NCBI GenBank assembly: GCA_900552795.1
Contig: USBB01000039.1
Location: forward strand, 1 to 21,988
Direction of reading: 5' to 3'
DNA: 21,988 bases
Source of the DNA: an uncultured Eubacterium sp.
Lineage (GTDB): Bacteria > Bacillota > Clostridia > Lachnospirales > Lachnospiraceae
Under the pieces are notes generated by a model, which made no database searches, had not been told where the DNA came from, and saw nothing but the letters and a program-made list of their open reading frames with translations. A program made the translations under genes and the position numbers. Within the stretch, counting starts at the first letter, position 1. The number at the start of each line of letters is the position of its first letter. Of the stretch, positions 7,672-14,929 are shown one piece after another.

Positions 7672-8280
7672 CTAAATATTTAATGTAAGCTGTTCAGCTT
7701 TATCCAAATCATTATCAAAGTTTTCGGCTTCAATCTCCATCTCAGCCTCATCTTTAAATTTCTCAACCAAATCGTCGCTTATAACAGGAAGCTCATCTAT
7801 CGACTGAACACCAAAACTTCGCAGAAACTGTTCTGTCGTTCCAAAAAGCATCGGTCTGCCCGGCGCATCAAGCCTTCCAAGCTCCTTTATAAAACCATAT
7901 TCAACAAGCTTATTCATTGCATGTTCGCAGCTTACACCCCTTATTTTTTCAATCTCCATTTTTGTGATTGGCTGCTTGTATGCCACAATTGAGAGTGTCT
8001 CCAAAAGCACATCTGTTAATGTGTATTTTTTAGGCTGGCTTGCAACTTTTATAAGCTGCTCGTAAAATTCCTGTTTTGTGCACATCTGAAATGCATTTTC
8101 AAGCTCGATAATTTTTATTCCTCTGTCAGACTCCTCATACTTATCCATCATATTATGTATTATCTTGACAGTTGTATCCTCATCATGCTCTATGGCAGCA
8201 GCGATTTTTTCTACTTCCACGGATTCTCCCATTGTAAATAGTATTGCCTCTATAGCTGCTTCTATTCTCTCAATATTCAT
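7672..8280 (-). CDS. scpB: Segregation and condensation protein B
   Basis: ScpB dimers bind the kleisin ScpA and regulate the SMC condensin complex in chromosome compaction and segregation. The 202-aa protein starts MNIERIEAAIEAILF at 8280; the MEIN-like lead is the ribosome binding site. The two winged-helix domains are visible: the first around 1-85 (EAIEAILFTMGESVEVEKI), the second around 90-165 with the family motif IVAYKQPITKMEIEKIRG and GRPMLFGTT. The C terminus is acidic. It is normally coupled directly to scpA, but here the two are separated by about 213 bp of tandem structured repeats. Confidence 0.95.
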   Translation of the reverse strand: MNIERIEAAIEAILFTMGESVEVEKIAAAIEHDEDTTVKIIHNMMDKYEESDRGIKIIELENAFQMCTKQEFYEQLIKVASQPKKYTLTDVLLETLSIVAYKQPITKMEIEKIRGVSCEHAMNKLVEYGFIKELGRLDAPGRPMLFGTTEQFLRSFGVQSIDELPVISDDLVEKFKDEAEMEIEAENFDNDLDKAEQLTLNI

Positions 8281-8353
8281 GTTTATCTCCATTTCTTAAG
8301 CAACTTCGCTGCAAAAAATCATTGTACCAAGATGATTTTTTGCATTTAAATCT
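8281..8353 (-). repeat. Structured leader repeat, copy C1 (short form), before scpB
   Basis: Hairpin 1 has arms 8332-8344 and 8310-8322 and a 9-nt loop CTTGGTACA, consistent with a loop consensus NTTGRYACR across copies A, C1 and C2. It is followed directly by a GCAGC-GAA-GTTGC hairpin and AAGAAATGGAGATAAAC before the scpB ATG. Hairpin 2 and the central hairpin are absent. The stem is 13 bp and differs in sequence from A and C2 while staying paired. Confidence 0.65.
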
Positions 8354-8496
8354 TTCCATTTCTGAGCAACTCTGTTGCAAAGAGGCGAAGAGAAATTCGC
8401 ACAAGCGATTTCTCTTCTGCCATAAGGGCTATTTGTTTTGCTCAGAAACAAATAGCTGTGTGAAAAATTATCGTATCAACATAATTTTTCACACTA
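8354..8496 (-). repeat. Structured leader repeat, copy C2 (full), between scpA and scpB
   Basis: On the minus strand hairpin 1 has 14-bp arms (8481-8494 and 8458-8471) and loop GTTGATACG. Hairpin 2 has 10-bp arms (8447-8456 and 8428-8437) and loop TCTGAGCAA (8438-8446). The central hairpin is GAAGAGAAATCGC with a complementary arm (8387-8417, one bulged base). The tail TTGCTCAGA (8361-8369) is perfectly complementary to the hairpin 2 loop. That tail also overlaps a local GCAAC-AGA-GTTGC hairpin, so the two pairings exclude each other. The first arm begins within the scpA stop codon. Confidence 0.75.
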
Positions 8497-9267
8497 TTCT
8501 TCAAAATCCTCAATTAAATCAGGATTTTTTATAACCTCTATCTGTATATCAGAAAATGTTGATTCCTGACTTACTTTCACAAATCCGGTCTTTATAAGCT
8601 CAAGTATAACTAAAAATGAAACTATGACCGACATCTTAGAAGAATTTCCAAGAAGCATATGTCTGAAACTGAAATTGTCATGCGTCTTTAGATATGAACG
8701 TATCTGAACGAGCTTATCTGACATACTGACCTCTTCTTTTTCAATTTTACCAAATTTGCTTCGTACGGGGTCAACTTTGTCTTCTTTTCGCTTCATTACA
8801 TCCTGAAAAATCATATTGAGCTTTGCAAGCGTTGTATCACCAACAAGCTTTTCCAAATCTATTGGTGGCTTATACGCCTCGACTTCCTTTGGGACTGTAG
8901 GCTCTTTATAAAAAGATTTTTCTGCATCAGTCTGTTTATCCTTTAATTCATATGCCATATATTTAAAAAGCTTGTATTCCAAAAGCTTTTCAACGAGCTC
9001 TGCTCTTGGATCTTCTTCCTCCCCCTCATCGTTAACTTCTTTCGGGAGAAGCATTCTTGATTTGATATCAAGAAGTGTCGCTGCCATGACCAGAAATTCA
9101 CTTACGACATTTAAATCTTCTTTGTCCATATTGTCAACATATTCCATATACTGTTCCGTTATCATTGCAATCGGTATATCGTATATGTTGACCTTGTTTT
9201 TATCTATCAAATGCAGCAGCAAATCAAGCGGTCCTTCAAAAGCCTGCAGTTTTACATTTATTCCCAT
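8494..9267 (-). CDS. scpA: Segregation and condensation protein A (kleisin)
   Basis: The bacterial kleisin that bridges the SMC heads and recruits ScpB. The 257-aa protein starts MGINVKLQAFEGPLDLLLHL at 9267 with AGGA upstream; the four codons before it are rejected. The N-terminal SMC-neck-binding region has the family signature FEGPLDLLLHLI and IPIAMITEQYMEYV. The middle is charged and linker-like (about 85-170). The C-terminal winged helix ends with LELIKTGFVKVSQ. It is the first gene of the operon that ends at thiI. Confidence 0.95.
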   Translation of the reverse strand: MGINVKLQAFEGPLDLLLHLIDKNKVNIYDIPIAMITEQYMEYVDNMDKEDLNVVSEFLVMAATLLDIKSRMLLPKEVNDEGEEEDPRAELVEKLLEYKLFKYMAYELKDKQTDAEKSFYKEPTVPKEVEAYKPPIDLEKLVGDTTLAKLNMIFQDVMKRKEDKVDPVRSKFGKIEKEEVSMSDKLVQIRSYLKTHDNFSFRHMLLGNSSKMSVIVSFLVILELIKTGFVKVSQESTFSDIQIEVIKNPDLIEDFEE

Positions 9268-9298
9268 ACAAATCCTCATTTTTTAAAAATCAACTTAC

Positions 9299-9327
9299 AT
9301 TGTAACCAAAATGATAATTTTATGCAA
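9299..9327 (-). promoter_or_regulatory. Promoter of the scpA-thiI operon
   Basis: Minus strand TTGCAT (9322-9327), a 17-bp spacer and TACAAT (9299-9304). Transcription would start near 9292, giving a short leader of about 25 nt before the scpA ATG. Confidence 0.65.
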
Positions 9328-9375
9328 GGAAATAGTCCACATTTTATAAAAAGTAAGGCTTATTAAAAACTTTCG

Positions 9376-9404
9376 TTCACATTTTTGCATTTTTATATTA
9401 TAAT
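9376..9404 (+). promoter_or_regulatory. Promoter of the BrkB/YihY-family gene
   Basis: TTCACA (9376-9381), a 17-bp spacer and a perfect TATAAT (9399-9404), divergent from the scpA promoter with about 50 bp between the -35 elements. The predicted start is near 9411. Confidence 0.65.
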
Positions 9405-9439
9405 TGCTAAAAATAACATCAACAGAAATGAGGAAGTAT

Positions 9440-10285
9440 ATGAACAAATTTATTATAACAGTAAAGGATATCACAAAAAAACTGTCCGGCGACTCTATCA
9501 CAGGCTATGCCGCACAGTCTTGTTTTTATATTCTTTTAAGCTTCTTTCCGTTTCTTATTCTGTTAATGAATCTCATACGATACCTCACGTTGACACCTGA
9601 TACTATTATTGAAATAATAAGTGCCGTAACTCCAAATCAAATCGAACCTTTTCTTGAATCTGTTATAAATGATATATACGAAAACAGTAGTATAGCAATA
9701 ATTTCCGTCACTACAATCGTTATGATTTGGTCTGCCGGAAAAGGATTCATGGCCATAATACAGGGACTCAATGTAATATATGAAGGTCATTATAAACGAA
9801 ACTGGTTTATTTCCCGTTTATTTTCAACCGTATATACAATAATATTTTTATTCAGTATCATTGCCTCACTCCTGCTCCTTGTTTTCGGAAACAGACTTGT
9901 TTCATTTATAAGCCTTTTTCTTCCAGGAATTGCAAAAATACTTACCGGCATATTAAACAATAAGCTTTTACTCTTTCCATTTTCACTGCTGATAATTTTT
10001 GTTATTTTATATAAATATGTTCCGGACCGCAAATCCACTTTTTTAAATGAGCTTCCAGGCGCCATTTTTTCATCTGTGGGCTGGTTTGCATTTTCGTATA
10101 TATATTCTTTGTACGTGAATTACTCGAATAATTTTTCTAATATGTACGGAAGTCTTTCAACACTTGTATTTGCACTTATCTGGCTGTATACATGTTTTAT
10201 TATTCTCTTTCTCGGTGCCGAGATAAATGTCTTTATTGCAAAAATTAAATCACGAAACAGTAGTTCCGGTGTAGAAAAACTGTAA
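9440..10285 (+). CDS. YihY/BrkB-family integral membrane protein
   Basis: A 281-residue polytopic membrane protein of the YihY/BrkB family (once misassigned as RNase BN). Its molecular function is not established; transport has been suggested for homologues. The start at 9440 (MNKFIITVKDI) is set by GAGGAAG at good spacing, and an in-frame ATG 36 nt upstream is rejected because it overlaps the promoter -10. The family opening SGYAAQSCFYILLSFFPF is seen as GYAAQSCFYILLSFFPFLIL. Further hydrophobic segments include AIISVTTIVMIWSAGKGFMAI, a helix near LLLLVFGNRLVSFI, LLLFPFSLLIIFVILY, and a final LVFALIWLYTCFIILFLGAEIN, for about six membrane spans. Its last 36 bp overlap the convergent SpoIID-like gene, and no terminator was found. 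Confidence 0.9.
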   Translation: MNKFIITVKDITKKLSGDSITGYAAQSCFYILLSFFPFLILLMNLIRYLTLTPDTIIEIISAVTPNQIEPFLESVINDIYENSSIAIISVTTIVMIWSAGKGFMAIIQGLNVIYEGHYKRNWFISRLFSTVYTIIFLFSIIASLLLLVFGNRLVSFISLFLPGIAKILTGILNNKLLLFPFSLLIIFVILYKYVPDRKSTFLNELPGAIFSSVGWFAFSYIYSLYVNYSNNFSNMYGSLSTLVFALIWLYTCFIILFLGAEINVFIAKIKSRNSSSGVEKL

Positions 10286-12502
10286 AATACTTTTGTAGTC
10301 CATTCCCTTTTTAACCATCGAATTAACAGAATTCTGACTCATTCCTATGCCATGCCCGTATCCGCCCCCGGTTATCTGAAACCCTTCTGTTCCATCTGAC
10401 ATGGTATTTTTATCTATAACAATAAATGCACTTGGCAACGAAGCTTTTTTAGTTTCGCCGCCATTTGTCATTAAAACCTCATCTGCTACTCCAAGCATTT
10501 TTCTTATTACCGACTCAGTTTCAAGTATGACGCTTCCGTTACTTCCCTCAACCTCCACACAGACAGCTGCACCGCACGAAACACGTTTCTTGATGTTGAT
10601 ATTTTTAATTGTTCCTATATTATCAGGCGCATTTTCAAGTATTCCGCTTTGAAGTTTATTATTAAAACTCTCACTTAACTTAACCGCGCTCACATTCATT
10701 TTCCACCTGTAATAATCACATTTACTATCATAATCAGCCTCATCCTCACTCATTATAAATTCCCTGAACACATTCTCATCAGAATAGTTTTTCTGTCTGT
10801 TATTTTCACCTAAATCCTTACTTATGTAATATGGATAATTTTGAGGATTTGACCCCCATAAAGATACATCCGCACCGATTCCGCAAGATGTCGAATAATA
10901 ATACGCCTGTATAACCTCATCATTATATTTTAAAAGCTGTCCCTTAGTTGCAAGTATGGCTTCATTTGAAGCAGGTTGTTCCTTTGTATTGTTATACACC
11001 TGGAACTTTGTACTGTCATCAACATGTGCTCCATATGAACCATAGCCAACGTTTGTAAGATGTCTGTAGGCGTAGCTTCTTGCACATACAGCCTGAACCT
11101 TTAGTGCCTCAACGCCAAAGCTTACCGGCATCTCACTCGGAACAACTCTCTCAAGATATTTTTCTAAATCAACTTCATTTATAATAACAATACCTCCATC
11201 CTGCAAAGACAGCTCTATCGCCCCCTCATATGAAGGATTCCCCTGACTTCTTTTTATGCTCTCCAGTTTTATTTCAGCATTTTCAATATCCGGCTCTACA
11301 ATCAGTCTGCCTCTTGACAGTCTTTCGTCATTTCTGTTAAACTCTGCCTTTTCTCCAGCCTCATAGCTCACACTTTCATCATCGCTTGATATGGTATAAG
11401 AAGTATCGCACGTTATCGACACATTTTCGTGAAAAATATCAGTAAAACCTGTAGTCTTAATAAGTACACGAATATTTCCCACAGTCAGTCCCTCTGACAC
11501 AATCGCACCGCATATCTTACCTGCCGCCACAATAAAATCCTGTAAATCATAACCGATTATTATATCCTCATAATTTCTGTCCGCTGTATTGTCAGCCACA
11601 TTATACATAACAAAATCCTCATCGACAGGCACCCTGCCATATCCTGAAACTTCAACATATCCATCGCCTGCTGAAAGTACTTTTCCTGATATGACATCAC
11701 TTTTCGTATCTATATTAGTTATTTTTCCATTATTAAGAGTTATATCTGCAAGTATGCTTCCCACCTGCTCTGAAACACCTCCGACTTTAAACGTACGAGG
11801 CACACCATATATATTAAGATACAAAATATTTTGTTCATATTTATTTATCCACACATTTTTATATGTAATATCTTTAGAAATATCATCAACAACCATTAAA
11901 ATCTCGTTATTAAATGTTATAACCTCAAGCATATGGTCCAATTTCCCCGAAAGGCGAAGTCCCTTAAAAGTATAATTTCCTTTATCCGTACAGACTGTCC
12001 AATTTTCTAATTCATTTGTATTATCAGGAACAGCTGCCACAGACAATTTTATTGAATTAATGCTGCTTCCCGAAGCAAAATAGTCCTTTATTGCTATAAA
12101 AAAAGCTGCAAATTCTTTAGACGTATAACTTCCGACCTTAAGTTCTGCCTTTTTTTTAGTTTCTTCATCTATCGTGACACCGTTCTTTTCCTCTATATAT
12201 TTTATAAGCTCACGCGCTCTTTGCCCCGTAAATGCTTCATTCGGTTTTATTTTTTCAAAAATCCCCTGCTGACTGCAGAAATCAACATACGCGCTGTACC
12301 AGTATTGTCCGTCATCTGTTTTTTCCTCATACCCTCCCGCATATGCGACTGCCTTACATATATCTGCCATTGTTATATTCTTATTTTTCAAATTGCAGCT
12401 TCCTGCTGCAAAAGCCAAAATACCTATAAACAATACAAACGCTACAAAAATTATCACTCTTTTTTTATGTTTCTTTATAAAACACTTTATATTATAAGCC
12501 AT
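10250..12502 (-). CDS. Membrane-anchored SpoIID/LytB-domain protein
   Basis: A 750-residue protein with a short basic N terminus, one membrane anchor (about 16-34, RVIIFVAFVLFIGILAF) and a large extracytoplasmic part. The C-terminal SpoIID/LytB domain resembles the lytic transglycosylase that cleaves peptidoglycan after amidases during spore engulfment. Its motif VVPSEMP places the probable catalytic glutamate at Glu457; AVCARSYAY, YYSTSCG and GGGYGHGIGMSQ complete the signature. Residues about 40-390 form an N-terminal region I do not recognise. At 750 aa it is more than twice the size of B. subtilis SpoIID, so a role in vegetative wall remodelling is as likely as sporulation. ATG 12502 is preferred over GTG 12511 because the AAAGG site lies 10 nt before the ATG and only 1 nt before the GTG. 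Confidence 0.88.
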   Translation of the reverse strand: MAYNIKCFIKKHKKRVIIFVAFVLFIGILAFAAGSCNLKNKNITMADICKAVAYAGGYEEKTDDGQYWYSAYVDFCSQQGIFEKIKPNEAFTGQRARELIKYIEEKNGVTIDEETKKKAELKVGSYTSKEFAAFFIAIKDYFASGSSINSIKLSVAAVPDNTNELENWTVCTDKGNYTFKGLRLSGKLDHMLEVITFNNEILMVVDDISKDITYKNVWINKYEQNILYLNIYGVPRTFKVGGVSEQVGSILADITLNNGKITNIDTKSDVISGKVLSAGDGYVEVSGYGRVPVDEDFVMYNVADNTADRNYEDIIIGYDLQDFIVAAGKICGAIVSEGLTVGNIRVLIKTTGFTDIFHENVSITCDTSYTISSDDESVSYEAGEKAEFNRNDERLSRGRLIVEPDIENAEIKLESIKRSQGNPSYEGAIELSLQDGGIVIINEVDLEKYLERVVPSEMPVSFGVEALKVQAVCARSYAYRHLTNVGYGSYGAHVDDSTKFQVYNNTKEQPASNEAILATKGQLLKYNDEVIQAYYYSTSCGIGADVSLWGSNPQNYPYYISKDLGENNRQKNYSDENVFREFIMSEDEADYDSKCDYYRWKMNVSAVKLSESFNNKLQSGILENAPDNIGTIKNINIKKRVSCGAAVCVEVEGSNGSVILETESVIRKMLGVADEVLMTNGGETKKASLPSAFIVIDKNTMSDGTEGFQITGGGYGHGIGMSQNSVNSMVKKGMDYKSILQFFYTGTTVS

Positions 12503-12530
12503 TCTGCACACGCCTTTCCGTTTATTGCAT

Positions 12531-12567
12531 ATATTTTGGCAAATTCAACTGCATTTACCAAAAATAT
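12531..12567 (-). promoter_or_regulatory. Imperfect inverted repeat before the SpoIID-like gene
   Basis: Arms atattttggcaaat (12531-12544) and atttaccaaaaatat (12553-12567) pair with one bulged base and one mismatch or wobble around an 8-nt loop. It sits about 30-65 bp upstream of the start codon. It could be a leader hairpin or an operator. A possible -10 TACAAT lies just upstream of it with only a poor -35, so no promoter is called. Confidence 0.35.
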
Positions 12568-12670
12568 TGTATTCAAAGCATGTTCAAATTAGAACTGCCT
12601 TATGCTTTATTTAAATGCACTTAAGACACAATCTCAACGTTTTAGAAGTTTGCAAAACAATAATTGCATC

Positions 12671-12745
12671 AAAAAAGTCACATGAGTAAATAATCAAGCT
12701 TTGTCGTTCTGACAAAAATCAATTAATTAATCATGTGACCTTTTC
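12671..12745 (-). terminator. Long terminator hairpin after the 6S RNA
   Basis: On the minus strand AAAAGGTCACATGA pairs with TCATGTGACTTTTTT, and an inner stem-loop around TTTTTGTC-AGAAC-GACAAAG fills the loop. The U tract of six follows the second arm. It lies just downstream of the 3' arm of the 6S RNA closing stem and would end the 6S primary transcript before the SpoIID-like gene. Confidence 0.8.
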
Positions 12746-12955
12746 ATAAATTTATTCCCAAAGTGCCGTTACCTGCTTTTTTCGACTCCTAGCAAAGCTA
12801 GGTGGGTAACCGCAAATATACATCTGCCTTCCACTGACTAAGGAGGCCTGACATCAGTATAAAGATATAGGAATCCCGATCGAATAATGTAGGATCAAAA
12901 TATGCAGGCTGGCGAACACCCCAGGAATTATAAACCTTATTAAGTTTTCTAACTT
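12746..12955 (-). ncRNA. ssrS: 6S RNA
   Basis: A regulatory RNA that mimics an open promoter and binds the housekeeping RNA polymerase holoenzyme. On the minus strand TTCCTGGGGTG (12917-12927) pairs without mismatch, using G-U wobbles, with CACTTTGGGAA (12755-12765), giving the closing stem of a rod of about 173 nt. The 5' segment GGGGTGTTCGCCAGCC matches the conserved GATGTTCGC region of known 6S RNAs. The rest folds into an interrupted rod with a terminal hairpin CCTAGC-TTT-GCTAGG (around 12790-12805). A -10 TATAAT (12962-12967) and weak TTGTGT at 17 bp give a start near 12955. The interval 12503-13051 otherwise holds only its promoter, its terminator and the leader inverted repeat. Confidence 0.88.
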
Positions 12956-12961
12956 ATCGCT

Positions 12962-12990
12962 ATTATACAACGTTTTTTCTTCCCACACAA
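12962..12990 (-). promoter_or_regulatory. 6S RNA promoter
   Basis: Minus strand TATAAT (12962-12967) with TTGTGT 17 bp upstream (12985-12990). The -10 is perfect and the -35 weak. No terminator separates it from the upstream sigma-like gene, so readthrough from that gene is possible. Confidence 0.65.
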
Positions 12991-13051
12991 TATGTTATGC
13001 GAATTTTAATAAATTATTCACAACATCAAATATTTGGAAAACAATTATTTT

Positions 13052-13927
13052 TTACATATCTATATCCTCAATATTTTTTGCAGACAACTGTATCGCCTCA
13101 AGCACATTCTCTTTTGAAATTCCCATTTTTTCGGCAAGCTCGTCCACATTCGGCTTTCTTCCAAGTTCCTCTTTAAGACGCTTTGCCCAGTCATTTACAA
13201 GATTAACTTTCCCCAAAACCTTGCCTGCGACTTTGTCTGATTCCTTCTGCTCGTCTATAAGCATATTAAGGCTTCCCTCTATCTGCTCTTTAACCTCTTT
13301 TTCAATTTCTCCCAAAACATTTAAAAGATCCTGTGTGCCGCCCTCTTTTATCTTATCTTTCCACACCAAATTATTAAGGAAATGTTTTTCACCGACATAT
13401 GCCATCATTGCAAGGTTAGCTTCCTGTATTAAATCACTTGAAAGAACACCTTTTCTTCTGAATGGTTCAACCCACTCAACTATTTTCTTTAAAAAAGACT
13501 GTGATAAAATGTTCAGCGATTCCTTATCATTGTCCTCAACAATATTCATTAAAAGAAATGCTCTTGTCGTATCAGAAAGCTCCTCTATGTCCTCCAGATC
13601 TTTAAGATACATTTCAATATATTTTTCATCCTTAAGATAATCTTCTTCACTCATCATAACAGCAGGCTCTTCTTCGTCCTTTTGGCTGCTGTTCTCTTCC
13701 AACATTGAAAGAAATGCATTATCAAAAGCATCTTCACCTTTCACCATAATTGAATTAGCCAAAAGATAACCCACCACCATCTGATATTTTGATTCATTTA
13801 ACGATAAATCCTTAAAATAACTTTCAACGTCCTGCCTTGTAACAACATTACCGTTTACCTTTGCATACTCTTTAAGACTTTCAAGAGCCTCCATAAATAT
13901 AATCTGTGTATCTTTATTATCAGCCAT
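13052..13927 (-). CDS. Sigma-70-like protein lacking DNA-recognition regions
   Basis: A 291-aa acidic, soluble protein; start at 13927 (MADNKDTQII) from GGAGG, with the ten codons upstream rejected. Three parts resemble a primary sigma factor. YIEMYLKDLEDIEEL (about 103-117) recalls region 1.2. FLKKIVEWVEPFRRKGVLSS followed by DLIQEANLAMMAYV (about 145-178) matches regions 2.1-2.2, where DLIQEGN binds the polymerase clamp. WAKRLKEELGRKPNVDELAEKMGI (about 247-270) matches region 3. The aromatic DNA-melting segment of region 2.3, region 2.4 and the -35-reading region 4 are absent; in their place is a charged helical stretch. It may bind core polymerase or RNA without directing promoters. It lies just upstream of the 6S RNA gene and has its own promoter. 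Confidence 0.75.
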   Translation of the reverse strand: MADNKDTQIIFMEALESLKEYAKVNGNVVTRQDVESYFKDLSLNESKYQMVVGYLLANSIMVKGEDAFDNAFLSMLEENSSQKDEEEPAVMMSEEDYLKDEKYIEMYLKDLEDIEELSDTTRAFLLMNIVEDNDKESLNILSQSFLKKIVEWVEPFRRKGVLSSDLIQEANLAMMAYVGEKHFLNNLVWKDKIKEGGTQDLLNVLGEIEKEVKEQIEGSLNMLIDEQKESDKVAGKVLGKVNLVNDWAKRLKEELGRKPNVDELAEKMGISKENVLEAIQLSAKNIEDIDM

Positions 13928-13990
13928 ATGTTCCTCCGATATATATTTTTTAATCATTTATAATAACAATAAATAATATTTCGATGTTTG

Positions 13991-14019
13991 ATTTTACCAC
14001 TTTAAAGCTTCTTTTTCAA
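13991..14019 (-). promoter_or_regulatory. Promoter of the sigma-like gene
   Basis: Minus strand TTGAAA (14014-14019), a 17-bp spacer and TAAAAT (13991-13996). The predicted leader is about 55-60 nt. A 7-bp direct repeat AAGCTTC overlaps the spacer and -35. Confidence 0.65.
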
Positions 14020-14043
14020 GCTTCAGGGAATTAGCCTGTACCA

Positions 14044-14072
14044 TTGACAAAACGCACTATTTTGCTTATAGT
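14044..14072 (+). promoter_or_regulatory. Promoter of the DhuI-like isomerase gene
   Basis: Consensus TTGACA (14044-14049), a 17-bp spacer and TATAGT (14067-14072). It is divergent from the sigma-like gene promoter with only 24 bp between the -35 boxes. The start would be near 14079. Confidence 0.75.
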
Positions 14073-14134
14073 TAATTTAAATGTGCAAACACAATTTTTG
14101 CACGCAAATTATTAAGAAAGTTGAGGTTTTTATA

Positions 14135-14776
14135 ATGAGAATCGCATTAATTAATGAAAACAGCCAGGCTGCAAAAAACGAAATGATTTACACAACTCTT
14201 AAAAAAGTTGCTGACAGCAAAGGCTTTGAAGTTGACAATTATGGTATGTACTCTGCCGAGGATACTGCACAGCTTACATATGTACAGAATGGTATTTTAG
14301 CTGCCATTCTTTTAAACAGCGGTGCTGCTGACTTTATCGTAACAGGCTGTGGTACAGGTGAAGGTGCAATGCTTGCATTAAATTCTTTCCCTGGCGTAAT
14401 TTGCGGACACGTTGTTGACCCATCTGACGCATATATGTTTATGCAGATTAACGACGGAAACGCTATCTCTCTTCCATTTGCTAAGGGATTTGGCTGGGGT
14501 GCAGAGTTAAATCTTACATACATATTTGAAAAGCTTTTCGAGGGTGAACCAGGCGGCGGATATCCAAAGGAAAGAGTTGTTCCTGAGCAGAGAAACAAAA
14601 AAATCCTTGATGAAGTAAGAAAGGTGGCATTCAAAGACAGCCTTATCGATATTTTAAAGAATCTTGATCAGGATTTAGTTAAAGGTGCTGTTGCAGGCGA
14701 AAAGTTCAAAGAATTATTCTTTGCAAACTGCAAATGCGATGAAATGGCTGAATACGTAAAAAGCCTTCTTGCATAA
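14135..14776 (+). CDS. RpiB/LacAB-family isomerase, probably DhuI (4-deoxy-5-hexulose uronate isomerase)
   Basis: A 213-residue sugar isomerase of the RpiB/LacA/LacB fold. The sequence MRIALINENSQAAKN, the QLTYVQNGILAAILLNS region, GCGTGEGAMLALNSFPGV (71-88) and GFGWGAEL (118-125) match, from memory, the streptococcal DhuI group. These isomerise the ring-opened unsaturated uronate to 3-deoxy-glycero-2,5-hexodiulosonate in glycosaminoglycan or pectin catabolism, replacing KduI. At 213 aa it is longer than true RpiB (about 150 aa) and equals DhuI. The start at 14135 follows GAGG with 8-nt spacing; the ATG 54 nt upstream is rejected. It is monocistronic, with a strong promoter and terminator. 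The pectin methylesterase 1.3 kb downstream supports a pectin role. DhuI identity is likely but not proven. Confidence 0.82.
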   Translation: MRIALINENSQAAKNEMIYTTLKKVADSKGFEVDNYGMYSAEDTAQLTYVQNGILAAILLNSGAADFIVTGCGTGEGAMLALNSFPGVICGHVVDPSDAYMFMQINDGNAISLPFAKGFGWGAELNLTYIFEKLFEGEPGGGYPKERVVPEQRNKKILDEVRKVAFKDSLIDILKNLDQDLVKGAVAGEKFKELFFANCKCDEMAEYVKSLLA

Positions 14777-14810
14777 TTTAATAAATTTTAATTAATAAGA
14801 TTAACATATC

Positions 14811-14887
14811 AAAAATCCCTGAATGACAACAAGATAATATGAATTTTCATCATATTAATCATGTTTCTTTCAGGGATTTCTGTTTTA
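14811..14887. terminator. Terminator between the isomerase gene and bioY
   Basis: AAATCCCTGAA (from 14813) pairs with TTTCAGGGATTT (up to 14879), with an AT-rich inner stem-loop. A T-rich stretch follows on the plus strand, and a run of five T follows on the minus strand, so it can serve both convergent genes. Confidence 0.75.
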
Positions 14888-14929
14888 ATATAATTTTCTT
14901 TTCGTCAGTAAGTATTTTCAAAGAAATTT

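Noticed and set aside
9295..9501. A 68-residue minus-strand reading frame between scpA and the BrkB/YihY gene
   Set aside because: It overlaps both divergent promoters and the start of the BrkB/YihY gene and lacks a ribosome binding site.
12221..12592. A 123-residue plus-strand reading frame over the start of the SpoIID-like gene
   Set aside because: It is antisense to the membrane anchor and N-terminal region of a better supported gene and has no promoter or ribosome binding site.
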